From Catenulispora sp. GP43 (GTDB taxonomy: Bacteria > Actinomycetota > Actinomycetes > Streptomycetales > Catenulisporaceae), in assembly GCF_041260665.1 (NCBI RefSeq), contig NZ_JBGCCT010000004.1:186001-250000 (forward strand): a stretch of DNA of 64,000 bases, written 5' to 3'. The notes below the pieces were generated by a model. The model was not told the DNA's origin. It searched no databases and saw only the letters and a program-made list of their open reading frames with translations. The position numbers and the translations under genes are program-made. Shown here piece by piece: positions 1 through 7,631 of the stretch (within the stretch, counting starts at the first letter, position 1; each line of letters starts with the position of its first letter).

Positions 1-1933
1 CCATCGGAGTCGGCGAACCATTCTGGAACAACGCGGTGCCCGTCTGGGCACCCGACGCCGCCAGCCCGAACCACGCGTAGCGCTCGACGTACGGCAGCGA
101 GTCGAGCATCGCCGCGGAGGCGGTGACGAAGGCGGCCTGCTGGTTCGGGGCCGGATACTGCGTGCCGCCGGAGAAGGAGATGAGCGCGTACTCGGTGACC
201 CAGATCGGCAGGTGGTAGCGGTCGTGGATGGCCTGGAGGTAGGACCGAAGCTGATCGACCGCCGGGCCGGTCCGGAAGTCCGAGCCGTACCAGTGCACGG
301 TGATGAAATCGACGCGGTAGCCGCGCGCCGCCGCACCGGCCATGAAGCGGTCGAGCCAGCCGCCGGGCGTGGCCGCGCCGGTGGCGACCGCCGGACTGCC
401 CAGGCGCAGGCCGGTGGCCTGGAGCTTGGGCCAAAGGTCCAGCGCCTGCTCCACGGTCATGTTGGACTGCGCGCCCATGTCGGGCTCGTTGAAGCCGAGC
501 AGGGTGGAGCCCTGCGAGCGGGCTGTGGCCAGCGTGGCGGGGTCGGCGTTCTTCGCGCCCCAGATCATCGGGACGAACTCCGGGCCCGCGTGGCCGAGCT
601 GGTCGATGCGGCTGGGCGACCAGTCGTAGTACCAGGAGGCTTTGGACGCGGTCAGTGCGGTGTCGAGGGCGGGGGCGCCCCAGGCTGCGACGCCCTTTTT
701 CGGGCCCGTGTGCGCGGTGGGCGATGCCGGCGGCTTCGGGGCGGAGCTGGAACTGAGGCTGGGGCTGGAGGCGGCCGGCGACGACGACGAGCTCGGCTTG
801 GGGGTCGGTGAGGGGCTCGCTATGGACACCGCGCTGCGGGAAGTGGTGGTCACGGCGGCGATCGAGGTGGGTGCCGGCACAGCGCCGGATGTCGAGGAGC
901 CGGCCCAGACCGCCGTGGCGGCCACACTGACAGCGCCGGCCGCGGCCACCGCCGCGATCACGGCCGGGGCTTTGGCGGGCAGGAACCCGAGAAGCTTGCC
1001 GGAGCCGTGGCCGAGAGCCGCCGAGCCCGCCGAACCCGCCGAACCGTGAGCACCGCCGGCCGAACCAGCCCCGTGCCCGACTCCGTGCCCGCCCCCGAGC
1101 CCCAGCACCCCCGATCCGCCGGCCGCCGCCGTCGCCGCCTTGAACACCGCGGCGGCCAGCGCCGTCGGCACCACCGCCAGCGGCAGCCCGGCCAGCAGCT
1201 TCTCGACCGGCACCAGGTCGCTCGAGCGCGCGTCGCAGATCTCGCAGTCCCGGGTGTGGCCCACGAACCGTTTGCGCCACAAGGCGTTGCGGTGGCCGTC
1301 CCACCTGCTCGTCAGGTCCGACAGGCCCCGGCATCTCTCCGGCGCCCGCAGTGCGCGCACGACCACGCGCGTGGCCGACAGCTGCTGCTTCAGCCGCTGG
1401 ATGCGCACCGCGGCCTGGTTCTGCGGCACGCCGAGGGCCTCGGCCAGCTCGGCGCGGTCCAGGCGGCCGTGCTCGGCCAGCCACCACAGCCCCAGGAGCT
1501 CGCGGTTGCCGGCGTCCAGCCAGCCCGCCGCCTCGGCGACCTCCCGGCGCTGGCCGGTCAGTTCCAGGCGCAGGACCGTCAGGTCGGCGAAGTCGGCGGC
1601 GGGGTCGGCGACGGCCGCCGCCTCGTCCAGCGGCATGGTGCGGGCCTGCACCGCGCTGCGTGCGCGCTGGTGGTCGTGGACCTGGCGGATCGCGACCGCG
1701 ACCAGCCAGGACCGGAACGCCGCCGGGTCGCGGACGTCGCCCAGGCTCCGGACGGCGCGGACCATGGTCTCCTGGACGGCGTCGTCCACGTCGGCGTGCG
1801 ACTGGAGGGCGAAGCCGACGATGTTGTAGACCAGCGGCAGTGCTTCGGCGAGCAGATCGCGCAGCGCGGCCTGGTCGCCGCGCTGCGCCGCCCGCACGGT
1901 GGCGGCGTCGAATCCGCCCCGCGGTGCTCTCAT
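1..1933 (-). CDS. ECF sigma factor fused via zinc motif and TM helix to GH128 glycanase domain (C-terminus beyond window)
   Basis: The frame stays open from the ATG at 1933 to the window edge (644 codons), with the SD AGAGGA upstream. Residues 1-200 are an ECF sigma factor: a region-2 segment with DVDDAVQETMVRAV and a region-4 helix-turn-helix around LAEALGVPQNQAAVRIQRL. Residues 226-233 carry H-x3-C-x2-C (H226, C230, C233), the zinc signature of ZAS anti-sigma domains. A Gly/His/Ala linker leads to one hydrophobic helix (about 324-346), then a Ser/Pro-rich stretch. From about 412 a glycosyl-hydrolase catalytic core of the Asl1/GH128 type follows, with GFNEPDMG (Glu483, likely acid/base) and WVTEYA (Glu581, likely nucleophile). 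Inference: a one-piece transmembrane regulator with sigma inside and a beta-1,3-glucan binding or cleaving domain outside. Actinobacterial ECF groups with C-terminal extensions are known. Confidence 0.88.
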   Translation of the reverse strand, partial: MRAPRGGFDAATVRAAQRGDQAALRDLLAEALPLVYNIVGFALQSHADVDDAVQETMVRAVRSLGDVRDPAAFRSWLVAVAIRQVHDHQRARSAVQARTMPLDEAAAVADPAADFADLTVLRLELTGQRREVAEAAGWLDAGNRELLGLWWLAEHGRLDRAELAEALGVPQNQAAVRIQRLKQQLSATRVVVRALRAPERCRGLSDLTSRWDGHRNALWRKRFVGHTRDCEICDARSSDLVPVEKLLAGLPLAVVPTALAAAVFKAATAAAGGSGVLGLGGGHGVGHGAGSAGGAHGSAGSAGSAALGHGSGKLLGFLPAKAPAVIAAVAAAGAVSVAATAVWAGSSTSGAVPAPTSIAAVTTTSRSAVSIASPSPTPKPSSSSSPAASSPSLSSSSAPKPPASPTAHTGPKKGVAAWGAPALDTALTASKASWYYDWSPSRIDQLGHAGPEFVPMIWGAKNADPATLATARSQGSTLLGFNEPDMGAQSNMTVEQALDLWPKLQATGLRLGSPAVATGAATPGGWLDRFMAGAAARGYRVDFITVHWYGSDFRTGPAVDQLRSYLQAIHDRYHLPIWVTEYALISFSGGTQYPAPNQQAAFVTASAAMLDSLPYVERYAWFGLAASGAQTGTALFQNGSPTPM

Positions 1934-2002
1934 GCCGGGCCGTCCTCTGTATCAACTGTGGTCGACGGTGGTGGTTGTGCGATGACCATATAGAGGAGAC
2001 CG

Positions 2003-2019
2003 TGCGGGCCAGGCCCGCA
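2003..2019. terminator. Short GC hairpin between Rieske gene and ECF-GH128 gene
   Basis: TGCGGGCC and GGCCCGCA face each other around a single base in the 113-nt gap. It could end the ECF/Rieske transcript before the fusion gene. The short loop means fewer pairs form in practice, so this is a weak call. Confidence 0.35.
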
Positions 2020-2046
2020 TAACACGAATTTTGACCGGCGTTCTGT

Positions 2047-2742
2047 TCAGGCCCGGTTCGGCGCGTACACCTGGACGTTCCCGGAGTCGACGCGGACCGC
2101 CAGCCGGGGCAGCGCGGGCAGCGGCGAGCCGCCGTGCGGGCGTGTCAGCGGTGCCCCGGCCAGGGTGAAGGTGGCTCCGTGGCAGGGGCAGGCGAGCTGA
2201 TCGTGAGGGGTGTCCAGGCGCAGCCGGCAGCCCTGGTGCGTACAGAACCCGGACACGGCCTGGACGCGGCCCGACACCCGCCGGACGAAGCCGGTCACCG
2301 CGCCGAGGTCGAACGGCAGCACCGCGCCCTCCGGCAGATCCGCGGCGGCCGCGACCGTCTGCCAGCTGCCGACGGTCGGAGTCAGCTCCTGGTCGCCGCC
2401 CTCGCCCGCCGGGGACGCCGAACCGACCAGGGCCGCCTCCACGCCAACGCCCGCGACGACGCCGGTCGCGGTGAGGGCGGTCGCGGTCAGAAAGCGGCGG
2501 CGGCCCCGGATCCGGTGGGCCTCCGTCGTGGCCGGCGCCGGCGGCGGGGCGTCCTGCCGCTCGGCGAGGCGGCGGCGCAGGTCCTCGACGAACGCCTCGC
2601 GCGGGCGCTGTGCGTCGGGTGCGGCGGCGGCCAGGTCGATGGCGGCGCGGGCGACGGCGATGTCGTCCTCGGTGGGCGCGAAGGCCGCGGGGCGGCGCCG
2701 GCGCAGCAGGCTGTCCACGTAGCGGTCGATCGGGCGCTTCAC
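2047..2742 (-). CDS. Membrane-anchored Rieske [2Fe-2S] protein
   Basis: A 231-residue protein. The N-terminal 80 residues are cytoplasmic and charged. RRRFL and a hydrophobic segment (about 83-108) follow, giving a membrane anchor or Tat-type signal. The C-terminal half is a Rieske domain: C167-x-H169 and C185-x2-H188 bind the cluster, and C172 and C187 would form the disulfide of high-potential Rieske proteins. The start overlaps the stop of the upstream ECF sigma gene by 4 nt, so they are translationally coupled. Rieske domains move single electrons; the partner here is unknown, but a cupredoxin gene lies just across the divergent promoter. The N-terminal cytoplasmic part may act on the sigma factor, which would make this an anti-sigma-like redox sensor (inference). 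Confidence 0.88.
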   Translation of the reverse strand: MKRPIDRYVDSLLRRRRPAAFAPTEDDIAVARAAIDLAAAAPDAQRPREAFVEDLRRRLAERQDAPPPAPATTEAHRIRGRRRFLTATALTATGVVAGVGVEAALVGSASPAGEGGDQELTPTVGSWQTVAAAADLPEGAVLPFDLGAVTGFVRRVSGRVQAVSGFCTHQGCRLRLDTPHDQLACPCHGATFTLAGAPLTRPHGGSPLPALPRLAVRVDSGNVQVYAPNRA

Positions 2743-3377
2743 GACGCTTCCCCTTCCTTGTCCAGTCCTGCGGCGCGGCGCAGGGCGCGGTGTTGCAGCA
2801 CCTTGGCGTTGGCCACCGACACGCCCAGCTCGGCCGCGGCGGCCTTGATGGAGTAGCCCCGCAGGAAGCGCAGCGTCAAGATCGCCCGGTGCCGTTCGGG
2901 CAGCCCCGCCAGGATCGTCCCGATCCGCTCGGTCGTCCGGCCGGTCCGCTCGTCCTGCGCCGGTCCCGAGGAGAAGTCTTCCAGCCCGGCCTCGCCGACG
3001 TCGATCACCGTGACCTGGTGGCCCAGCGTCGAGCGCCAGTGCGTGGCCAGGACGGTGCGCGCCGTGGCGAGCAGGTAGGCCCGCACCTCCCCGACGCTGG
3101 CCGTGGTCCGCAGCGGGCCGAAGGCGGTCAGGAACACCTGGGAGGTCAGGTCTTCGGCGTCGTGGCGGTTGCCGACCTTGGCGTACATGAGGCGATAGAT
3201 CCGCTCGACGTTGTCGGCGTAGATCGCCTCCCAGCCCGGGTACGCGGCCGTGGGCAGCGTCCGCGGCTCGTCGACGGCGACAGGGCGCTCGGGCACGGCG
3301 CCCAGCACTTCACGGCGCGGACTGGGCATGCCCTGTCCCAGAACTCTGACAAGCCGCGCCAGGCGCCCGCTGCTCAC
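2739..3377 (-). CDS. ECF sigma factor (212 aa)
   Basis: Region 2 includes IYADNVERIYRLMYAKVG and HDAEDLTSQVFLTAF. Region 4 includes LPERHRAILTLRFLRGYSIK followed by the helix-turn-helix AAAELGVSVANAKVLQHRA. The length is normal for a minimal ECF sigma factor. The ATG at 3377 gives the longest form; Met17 is an alternative. It is the first gene of a two-gene operon with the Rieske protein. Its upstream region carries a promoter-like motif that recurs in mirror image before the cupredoxin operon, which suggests it transcribes both itself and the divergent genes. Confidence 0.92.
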   Translation of the reverse strand: MSSGRLARLVRVLGQGMPSPRREVLGAVPERPVAVDEPRTLPTAAYPGWEAIYADNVERIYRLMYAKVGNRHDAEDLTSQVFLTAFGPLRTTASVGEVRAYLLATARTVLATHWRSTLGHQVTVIDVGEAGLEDFSSGPAQDERTGRTTERIGTILAGLPERHRAILTLRFLRGYSIKAAAAELGVSVANAKVLQHRALRRAAGLDKEGEAS

Positions 3378-3442
3378 ACCTCATCCTAGAGGGCCCATCT
3401 GTGATCGACGTCGCAGAGCGTCCGCCGGTGCCGGAAGGTCCG

Positions 3443-3510
3443 GTCTCACAGACAGATAGGGACCGGGGTTACACGCCGGCTTCTGTAACCCCGACGGCTA
3501 TCGGTCTACG
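3443..3510. promoter_or_regulatory. Mirrored pair of putative ECF promoters
   Basis: On the plus strand TGTAACC (3484-3490) is followed after 13 nt by GTCT (3504-3507). On the minus strand TGTAACC (3473-3467) is followed after 13 nt by GTCT (3453-3450). Both spacers begin CCG and contain CTATC at the same place. The outer bases also form a perfect inverted repeat, GGGGTTACA / TGTAACCCC, 10 nt apart. The layout fits two divergent promoters read by one sigma factor, most simply the adjacent ECF. The 13-nt gap is shorter than that of the common GGAAC-type ECF promoters, so a repressor site is the alternative reading. Confidence 0.6.
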
Positions 3511-3545
3511 AACACGATCGAGCCGATATCAGGAGTCGAATTCCG

Positions 3546-4106
3546 ATGAATCCCAGAGCCGACCGAAGCCCCGGCGGTGCCGGGCGGTCGCGCACAACGG
3601 CGCTGGCCGCACTGGCCGTGACCACCCTCGCGCTGGCGACCGCCTGCGGCGGTACCTCGCATCCGGCAGCCGCCGCGAACACCTCCACCGCGATCGAGCC
3701 GGGCAGCGGCCAGTCGCTGGCCGGCGCCCCCGGGGCGACCGCCACCAGACCGGTCGCCGGTGCCTCGGACATGCCGAGCATGTCGAGTATGCCGAGTATG
3801 TCCATGCCCACGGCGACCAGCGCCGGCGGCGCACCGGCGGCTCCGGTCGCCGGGAACGCCGTGCAGATCATGAACTTCGCCTTCTCCCCGGCCGCCCTGA
3901 CGGTGAAGGCGGGGACCACGGTGACCTGGACGAACAAGGACTCCGACGCGCACACGGTCACGAGCCAGGGTCCGGGCGGGCCCTTGGGCTCGGCGGCGTT
4001 GGCCACCGGGCAGAGCTACTCCTACACGTTCACCAAGCCCGGCACGTACTCCTACCTGTGCACGATCCATCCGTTCATGACCGCGACAGTGACGGTGACC
4101 CCATGA
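3546..4106 (+). CDS. Cupredoxin (plastocyanin-like) lipoprotein
   Basis: A 186-residue protein. The N-terminal hydrophobic signal ends in a lipobox before Cys34. Residues 76-87 are a Met/Ser-rich patch (MPSMSSMPSMSM), a possible extra copper site. The cupredoxin domain covers about 105-186, with type 1 copper ligands H136, C172, H175 and M178 in the order H...C-x2-H-x2-M. It should carry electrons on the outer face of the membrane. The stop overlaps the next gene's ATG by 4 nt. The mirrored promoter links it to the divergent Rieske protein, a plausible electron partner (inference). Confidence 0.92.
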   Translation: MNPRADRSPGGAGRSRTTALAALAVTTLALATACGGTSHPAAAANTSTAIEPGSGQSLAGAPGATATRPVAGASDMPSMSSMPSMSMPTATSAGGAPAAPVAGNAVQIMNFAFSPAALTVKAGTTVTWTNKDSDAHTVTSQGPGGPLGSAALATGQSYSYTFTKPGTYSYLCTIHPFMTATVTVTP

Positions 4107-5095
4107 GCAACGAGTTCACCCCCGACCTGCCCGACCTGCCCGACGCCCCGAAGGGCTCCGATGGCCCGAACGGCATGAGCCGCCGCCAACTGCTGCGCCA
4201 CGCCGGCTGGTTCGGCTCGGCCGTCGTGCTCACCGTCGCCGGCGGCGAGGTGGTCAGCCATATCGCGCACGACAAGGACAGCGCCGCCGCGGCCGCGACC
4301 GCCGCCGACGCCGACGCGCTGCGCTTCGTGCAGATCTCCGACAGCCACATCGGGTTCACGGGACCGGCCAACACCGACGTCACCGCGTCGTTCAACGAGG
4401 CGATCGAGCAGGTCAACAGTCTGGGATTCCGGCCGGACTTCGTCATGCACACCGGCGACCTGACACACCTGTCCACCGCCGCGCAGTTCGACCAGGTCCG
4501 GCAGATGCTCACCCAGGTGCGTACCGGCCGGGTGTTCACCGTCCCGGGCGAACACGACTCGGTGGGCGACTCCGGGCGCGCCTACCGCCAGACGTTCGGC
4601 GCCGGTACGACCGGGGACGGGTGGTACTCCTTCGACACCCACGGCGTGCACTTCATCGCGCTGGTCAACACCCTGAGTCTGGAAAAGCTCGGGCATCTGG
4701 GCGCCGCCCAGATCGACTTCGTCCGCAAGGACGTCGCGGGCCTGAGCTCGGACACGCCGATCGTGGTCTTCAGCCACATCCCGCTGTTCGCGATGTATCC
4801 GGCGTGGGGCTGGAGCACCGACGACGCGCTGCAAGTGCTGGCGCTGCTGCGCAGGTTCGCCTCCGTCACGTGCCTCAACGGCCATGTGCACCAGCTGTTC
4901 AGCAAGACCGAGGGCAACGTCACCTTCCACTCGGCGACCACCACGGCCTACCCGCTCCCGGCCCCCGGCAAGGCCCCGGCACCGACCCCGCAGGTCCTGC
5001 CGGCCGGGCAGCTCAAGGACGCGCTGGGCATCCGGAGCGTGACGTACAAGGCCGGCGCGACGCCGCTGGCCATCACGGACACGAGGCTGGCATGA
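4103..5095 (+). CDS. Exported metallophosphoesterase
   Basis: A 330-residue protein. The ATG at 4103 overlaps the cupredoxin stop. MSRRQLL plus a hydrophobic stretch (about 25-48) looks like a Tat signal or anchor. Calcineurin-like motifs follow in order: D80-x-H82, GDLTH (D119), GEHD (149-152), SHIPL and GHVH. The third motif is usually GNH[DE]; here Glu150 replaces the metal-bridging Asn, so metal choice or activity may differ. The substrate is unknown. The position in the ECF/Rieske/cupredoxin unit suggests an envelope role. Confidence 0.9.
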   Translation: MSNEFTPDLPDLPDAPKGSDGPNGMSRRQLLRHAGWFGSAVVLTVAGGEVVSHIAHDKDSAAAAATAADADALRFVQISDSHIGFTGPANTDVTASFNEAIEQVNSLGFRPDFVMHTGDLTHLSTAAQFDQVRQMLTQVRTGRVFTVPGEHDSVGDSGRAYRQTFGAGTTGDGWYSFDTHGVHFIALVNTLSLEKLGHLGAAQIDFVRKDVAGLSSDTPIVVFSHIPLFAMYPAWGWSTDDALQVLALLRRFASVTCLNGHVHQLFSKTEGNVTFHSATTTAYPLPAPGKAPAPTPQVLPAGQLKDALGIRSVTYKAGATPLAITDTRLA

Positions 5096-5484
5096 CACGC
5101 AGAACCCTGACGGAGATCGGCCTGCGGGTCGCGCTGGCCGCCACCCTGGCCGCCAGCGGCTACATCCACGCTCAGCTCTACGTCTCCGGCTACCGCTTCA
5201 TCCACGTCGTGGGGGTCTTGTTCCTGCTCCAGGCCAGCGCGTCCTTCGCGCTGGCGGCCCTGCTGCTGGTCGGTGGCCCGGTCTACATCCGCATCGCCGC
5301 GGCCGGAGCGGCAGCCGGCGCGCTCGGCGGGTTCGCCGCGTCGCGCACGGTCGGCGTGTTCGGCTTCACCGAGCGCGGATGGCAGCCCTCGCCGCAGTCG
5401 CTGGTCAGCGTGCTGGTCGAGGTGGCGACGCTGCTTCTGCTGGCGCCGACGGCGATCGGGCTGGTCAGGCGGCTGGGGCGGTAG
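5092..5484 (+). CDS. Small four-helix membrane protein
   Basis: A 130-residue protein with ATG at 5092 overlapping the metallophosphoesterase stop by 4 nt, so it is the third gene of the operon. About four hydrophobic segments are visible (roughly 10-28, 38-58, 63-82 and 104-124). HAQLY and FIHVVG near the first two helices supply histidines that might bind a cofactor. No family motif is certain. Coupling with redox genes suggests a membrane partner of the cupredoxin (inference). A strong hairpin follows. Confidence 0.8.
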   Translation: MTRRTLTEIGLRVALAATLAASGYIHAQLYVSGYRFIHVVGVLFLLQASASFALAALLLVGGPVYIRIAAAGAAAGALGGFAASRTVGVFGFTERGWQPSPQSLVSVLVEVATLLLLAPTAIGLVRRLGR

Positions 5485-5507
5485 CGGAGCGGGTTTATCC
5501 GAGCCCT

Positions 5508-5550
5508 GACTGAAGACCCGACTCCAGAGGGGGGAGCCGGGCCTTCAGTC
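5508..5550. terminator. Bidirectional terminator hairpin
   Basis: An 18-bp stem (GACTGAAGACCCGACTCC against GGAGCCGGGCCTTCAGTC, two wobble pairs) with a 7-nt loop, between the convergent membrane-protein and beta-helix genes. The minus-strand stop codon lies within its edge. Confidence 0.8.
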
Positions 5551-6583
5551 AGCTCGGCAGTGGCGCGGCCCGGCCGTCCTCCCAGTGGTTGCCCGACCAG
5601 ACGTTGCCCGGGCCTTGCGGATTCCATTCGGTCACGTAGCCGTACCCGTTCTTGAACTTGACCCCGAAGACGTTGTCCTTCACGACGATGTCGCTGGTCG
5701 CCGCCGTCTGGCCGCCGGCGTAGATCGCCCACCCCGCGGTCGCCATGTAGTTGTCCTCGACGGTGACCCGGGACGGGGTGCCGCCGTCGGCCTCGAACAG
5801 GCTGATCGCGCTGTTCGTGGTGGTGGTGTCTATCAGGGCATTGTGTTTGATGAGCAGCGACGTGCCGGGGTCGGGGGAACCGTCGACCCGGACCATGTCG
5901 ATCTCGCCGTCGGCGGCGGCGAACCAGTAGGGGTCGTGGATGTAGTTGTCCTCGATGTCGCCCTGGCTGGTGTAAACGCCCTTCTTGCTCATCCCGTGGA
6001 TATTGCACCGCAGCACCGTCACCAGCCCGCCGTCATTCATGACGGCCTGCCGGAGCTCGGTATCGGACCGTCCGCCGATCTCACTGTCCTCGACGGTCAG
6101 ACCGGAATACCCGACCCATTGCAGAATTCCCCACTGATCGATATCCGAACTCTGCGGCGCCGAGATCCGCACGTTGCGGATGATGACGTTGTCAGCTTCC
6201 ACCCGGATGTCGCCGACCAAGTCGATGTTCTGGATGACGGCGCCGTTCTCGGTCACCAGGATCTCGCCCTTCTTCGGCACGAGACCGGACCCCCGTTTTA
6301 CGCCGGTGGTCGCGGCGTTCGGCCAGGCGGAGCCCGGTAGCGTCGCGGAATGCGACGACGATGACGATGACGATGGGAATGGCGACGGTGACAGCGATCT
6401 CGATGGCGACGGGGACTTCGGCGCAGCGACCGTTCTGGACGCGGACGGCGTTGTCAAGGAAGGAGTAGCGGAAGTACTGGGCGACGCAGTTATAGCCGCG
6501 GATCCCGAGTCACAACCGGCTTCCGCAGCCACACAGAAAAACACGATCACCACGGCCATGCCGGGCAAAAGAGTCCGAGGCAC
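5549..6583 (-). CDS. Right-handed beta-helix lipoprotein
   Basis: A 344-residue protein from a GTG start; this start keeps the positively charged N-region of the signal peptide. The lipobox is before Cys24. Residues about 28-80 are Ser/Thr/Pro-rich linker. The rest shows the repeated Asn/Val/Ile strands of a parallel beta-helix (VIQNIDLVG, VIIRNVRI, LTVEDSEIGG, NVFGVKF), as in pectate-lyase-like and other carbohydrate-active proteins. I see no clear catalytic signature, so binding or cleavage of a surface polysaccharide is inferred from fold only. Confidence 0.75.
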   Translation of the reverse strand: MPRTLLPGMAVVIVFFCVAAEAGCDSGSAAITASPSTSATPSLTTPSASRTVAAPKSPSPSRSLSPSPFPSSSSSSSHSATLPGSAWPNAATTGVKRGSGLVPKKGEILVTENGAVIQNIDLVGDIRVEADNVIIRNVRISAPQSSDIDQWGILQWVGYSGLTVEDSEIGGRSDTELRQAVMNDGGLVTVLRCNIHGMSKKGVYTSQGDIEDNYIHDPYWFAAADGEIDMVRVDGSPDPGTSLLIKHNALIDTTTTNSAISLFEADGGTPSRVTVEDNYMATAGWAIYAGGQTAATSDIVVKDNVFGVKFKNGYGYVTEWNPQGPGNVWSGNHWEDGRAAPLPS

Positions 6584-6602
6584 CGGCCGACCGTACCATT
6601 GA

Positions 6603-7535
6603 TCAGGACAGAAAAATCGGGTTTGCCAGAGCCGCCATATGGCCTTCGGGGTGGCGAACCTCGATACGCACGAACGCTGATTCCGCCGCGCTGGTCTGCC
6701 ATTGCGGCGAACCGCTGTGCATCGGACCGTCCTGGTTGTGGAAGGTCACCACGCCCGAAGGCACGCCGCGAACCTCAACCCGCGCCACGACCACCTCCCC
6801 ACCGGTCGTCAGCCGCTCGCCGATTCCGGCGTGCCGGGGCCCGGCCGAAACGCTGAAAGTCACGTGCACCGCAGCCGATTCCGCGATCCAGCTCCGCCCC
6901 GCACGCAGGCCGGCGAGAAGGGCGTCGGCGCTGAGGCGGTCGGCGGCCACGACGGTGTGCGGGACCGCGATCTGGCCGTGGAGGTGGGTGTCGCTGTTGC
7001 CGATCACCGGGCGCCAGCGGCCTTCGGGGACGTCGGCGGCCAGGGCGCGGGCCCAGTCGGCCAGCGCTGCCTCGTTGTCCGCCTGCCAGGCGACGTCGGA
7101 GGTCCAGGGGCCGTTCCAGACCTCGACTACGTCAAAGCCCTGATAAGGGTGACGGAGAGTGCCGGTGGGATAGGGCGCGTAAGGGTGCGCGGCCACGCAC
7201 AGGCCGCCGACGCGATGTACCTCGGCGAGTTGCCGCGCCAGGACACCTTCGCCCGCGTCGTAATCCCAGGCGACAAGCTGCCCGGGCGCCAGGCCGAGCG
7301 CGAGCCAGTGGCCGTCGCGGGTGACCACTTCCTGGCCGAGCAGCACCAGCAGGTCCTCGGCGTCGAGGCCGCGCCAGAGATCGTGCGCCTGCGCCGTGTT
7401 GTGCTCGGTGCCCGCGACGAAGTCCAGCCTGGCGGCCCGGGCGGCGGCCACCGCCTGTGCCGGAGTCAGCTCGCCGCCGTTGGAGTGCACTGAGTGGACG
7501 TGGCAATCGCCGCGGTACCACGTGATGTTCGGCAC
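6603..7535 (-). CDS. PHP-domain metallohydrolase, CehA/McbA-like
   Basis: A 310-residue protein with a GTG start and SD GGGAGGA 8 nt upstream. PHP metal motifs are visible: H12-x-H14 (CHVHS), GTEHN, GQE and later GNSDTH. The C-terminal 90 residues look like a beta-sandwich typical of CehA-type proteins. Family members hydrolyse phosphoesters or carbamates; the substrate here is unknown. It lies 19 nt from the beta-helix gene on the same strand and may be co-transcribed with it. Confidence 0.82.
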   Translation of the reverse strand: MPNITWYRGDCHVHSVHSNGGELTPAQAVAAARAARLDFVAGTEHNTAQAHDLWRGLDAEDLLVLLGQEVVTRDGHWLALGLAPGQLVAWDYDAGEGVLARQLAEVHRVGGLCVAAHPYAPYPTGTLRHPYQGFDVVEVWNGPWTSDVAWQADNEAALADWARALAADVPEGRWRPVIGNSDTHLHGQIAVPHTVVAADRLSADALLAGLRAGRSWIAESAAVHVTFSVSAGPRHAGIGERLTTGGEVVVARVEVRGVPSGVVTFHNQDGPMHSGSPQWQTSAAESAFVRIEVRHPEGHMAALANPIFLS

Positions 7536-7631
7536 GGACAGATTCCTCCCTCAGGCCCTCGGCAACAGTACTGCTGGAAGCAGACCGAGCACCGCGACCA
7601 CGGCCGGCGAGGCCGCCGACGGCTCCGGCGT

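Noticed and set aside
2610-3389. Arg/Gly-rich plus-strand frames opposite the ECF and Rieske genes
   Set aside because: They are antisense shadows of clearly recognisable genes.
3401-5095. A 564-codon frame ending in the metallophosphoesterase
   Set aside because: Its first 234 codons run over the cupredoxin gene in another frame; the real start is ATG 4103, coupled to the cupredoxin stop.
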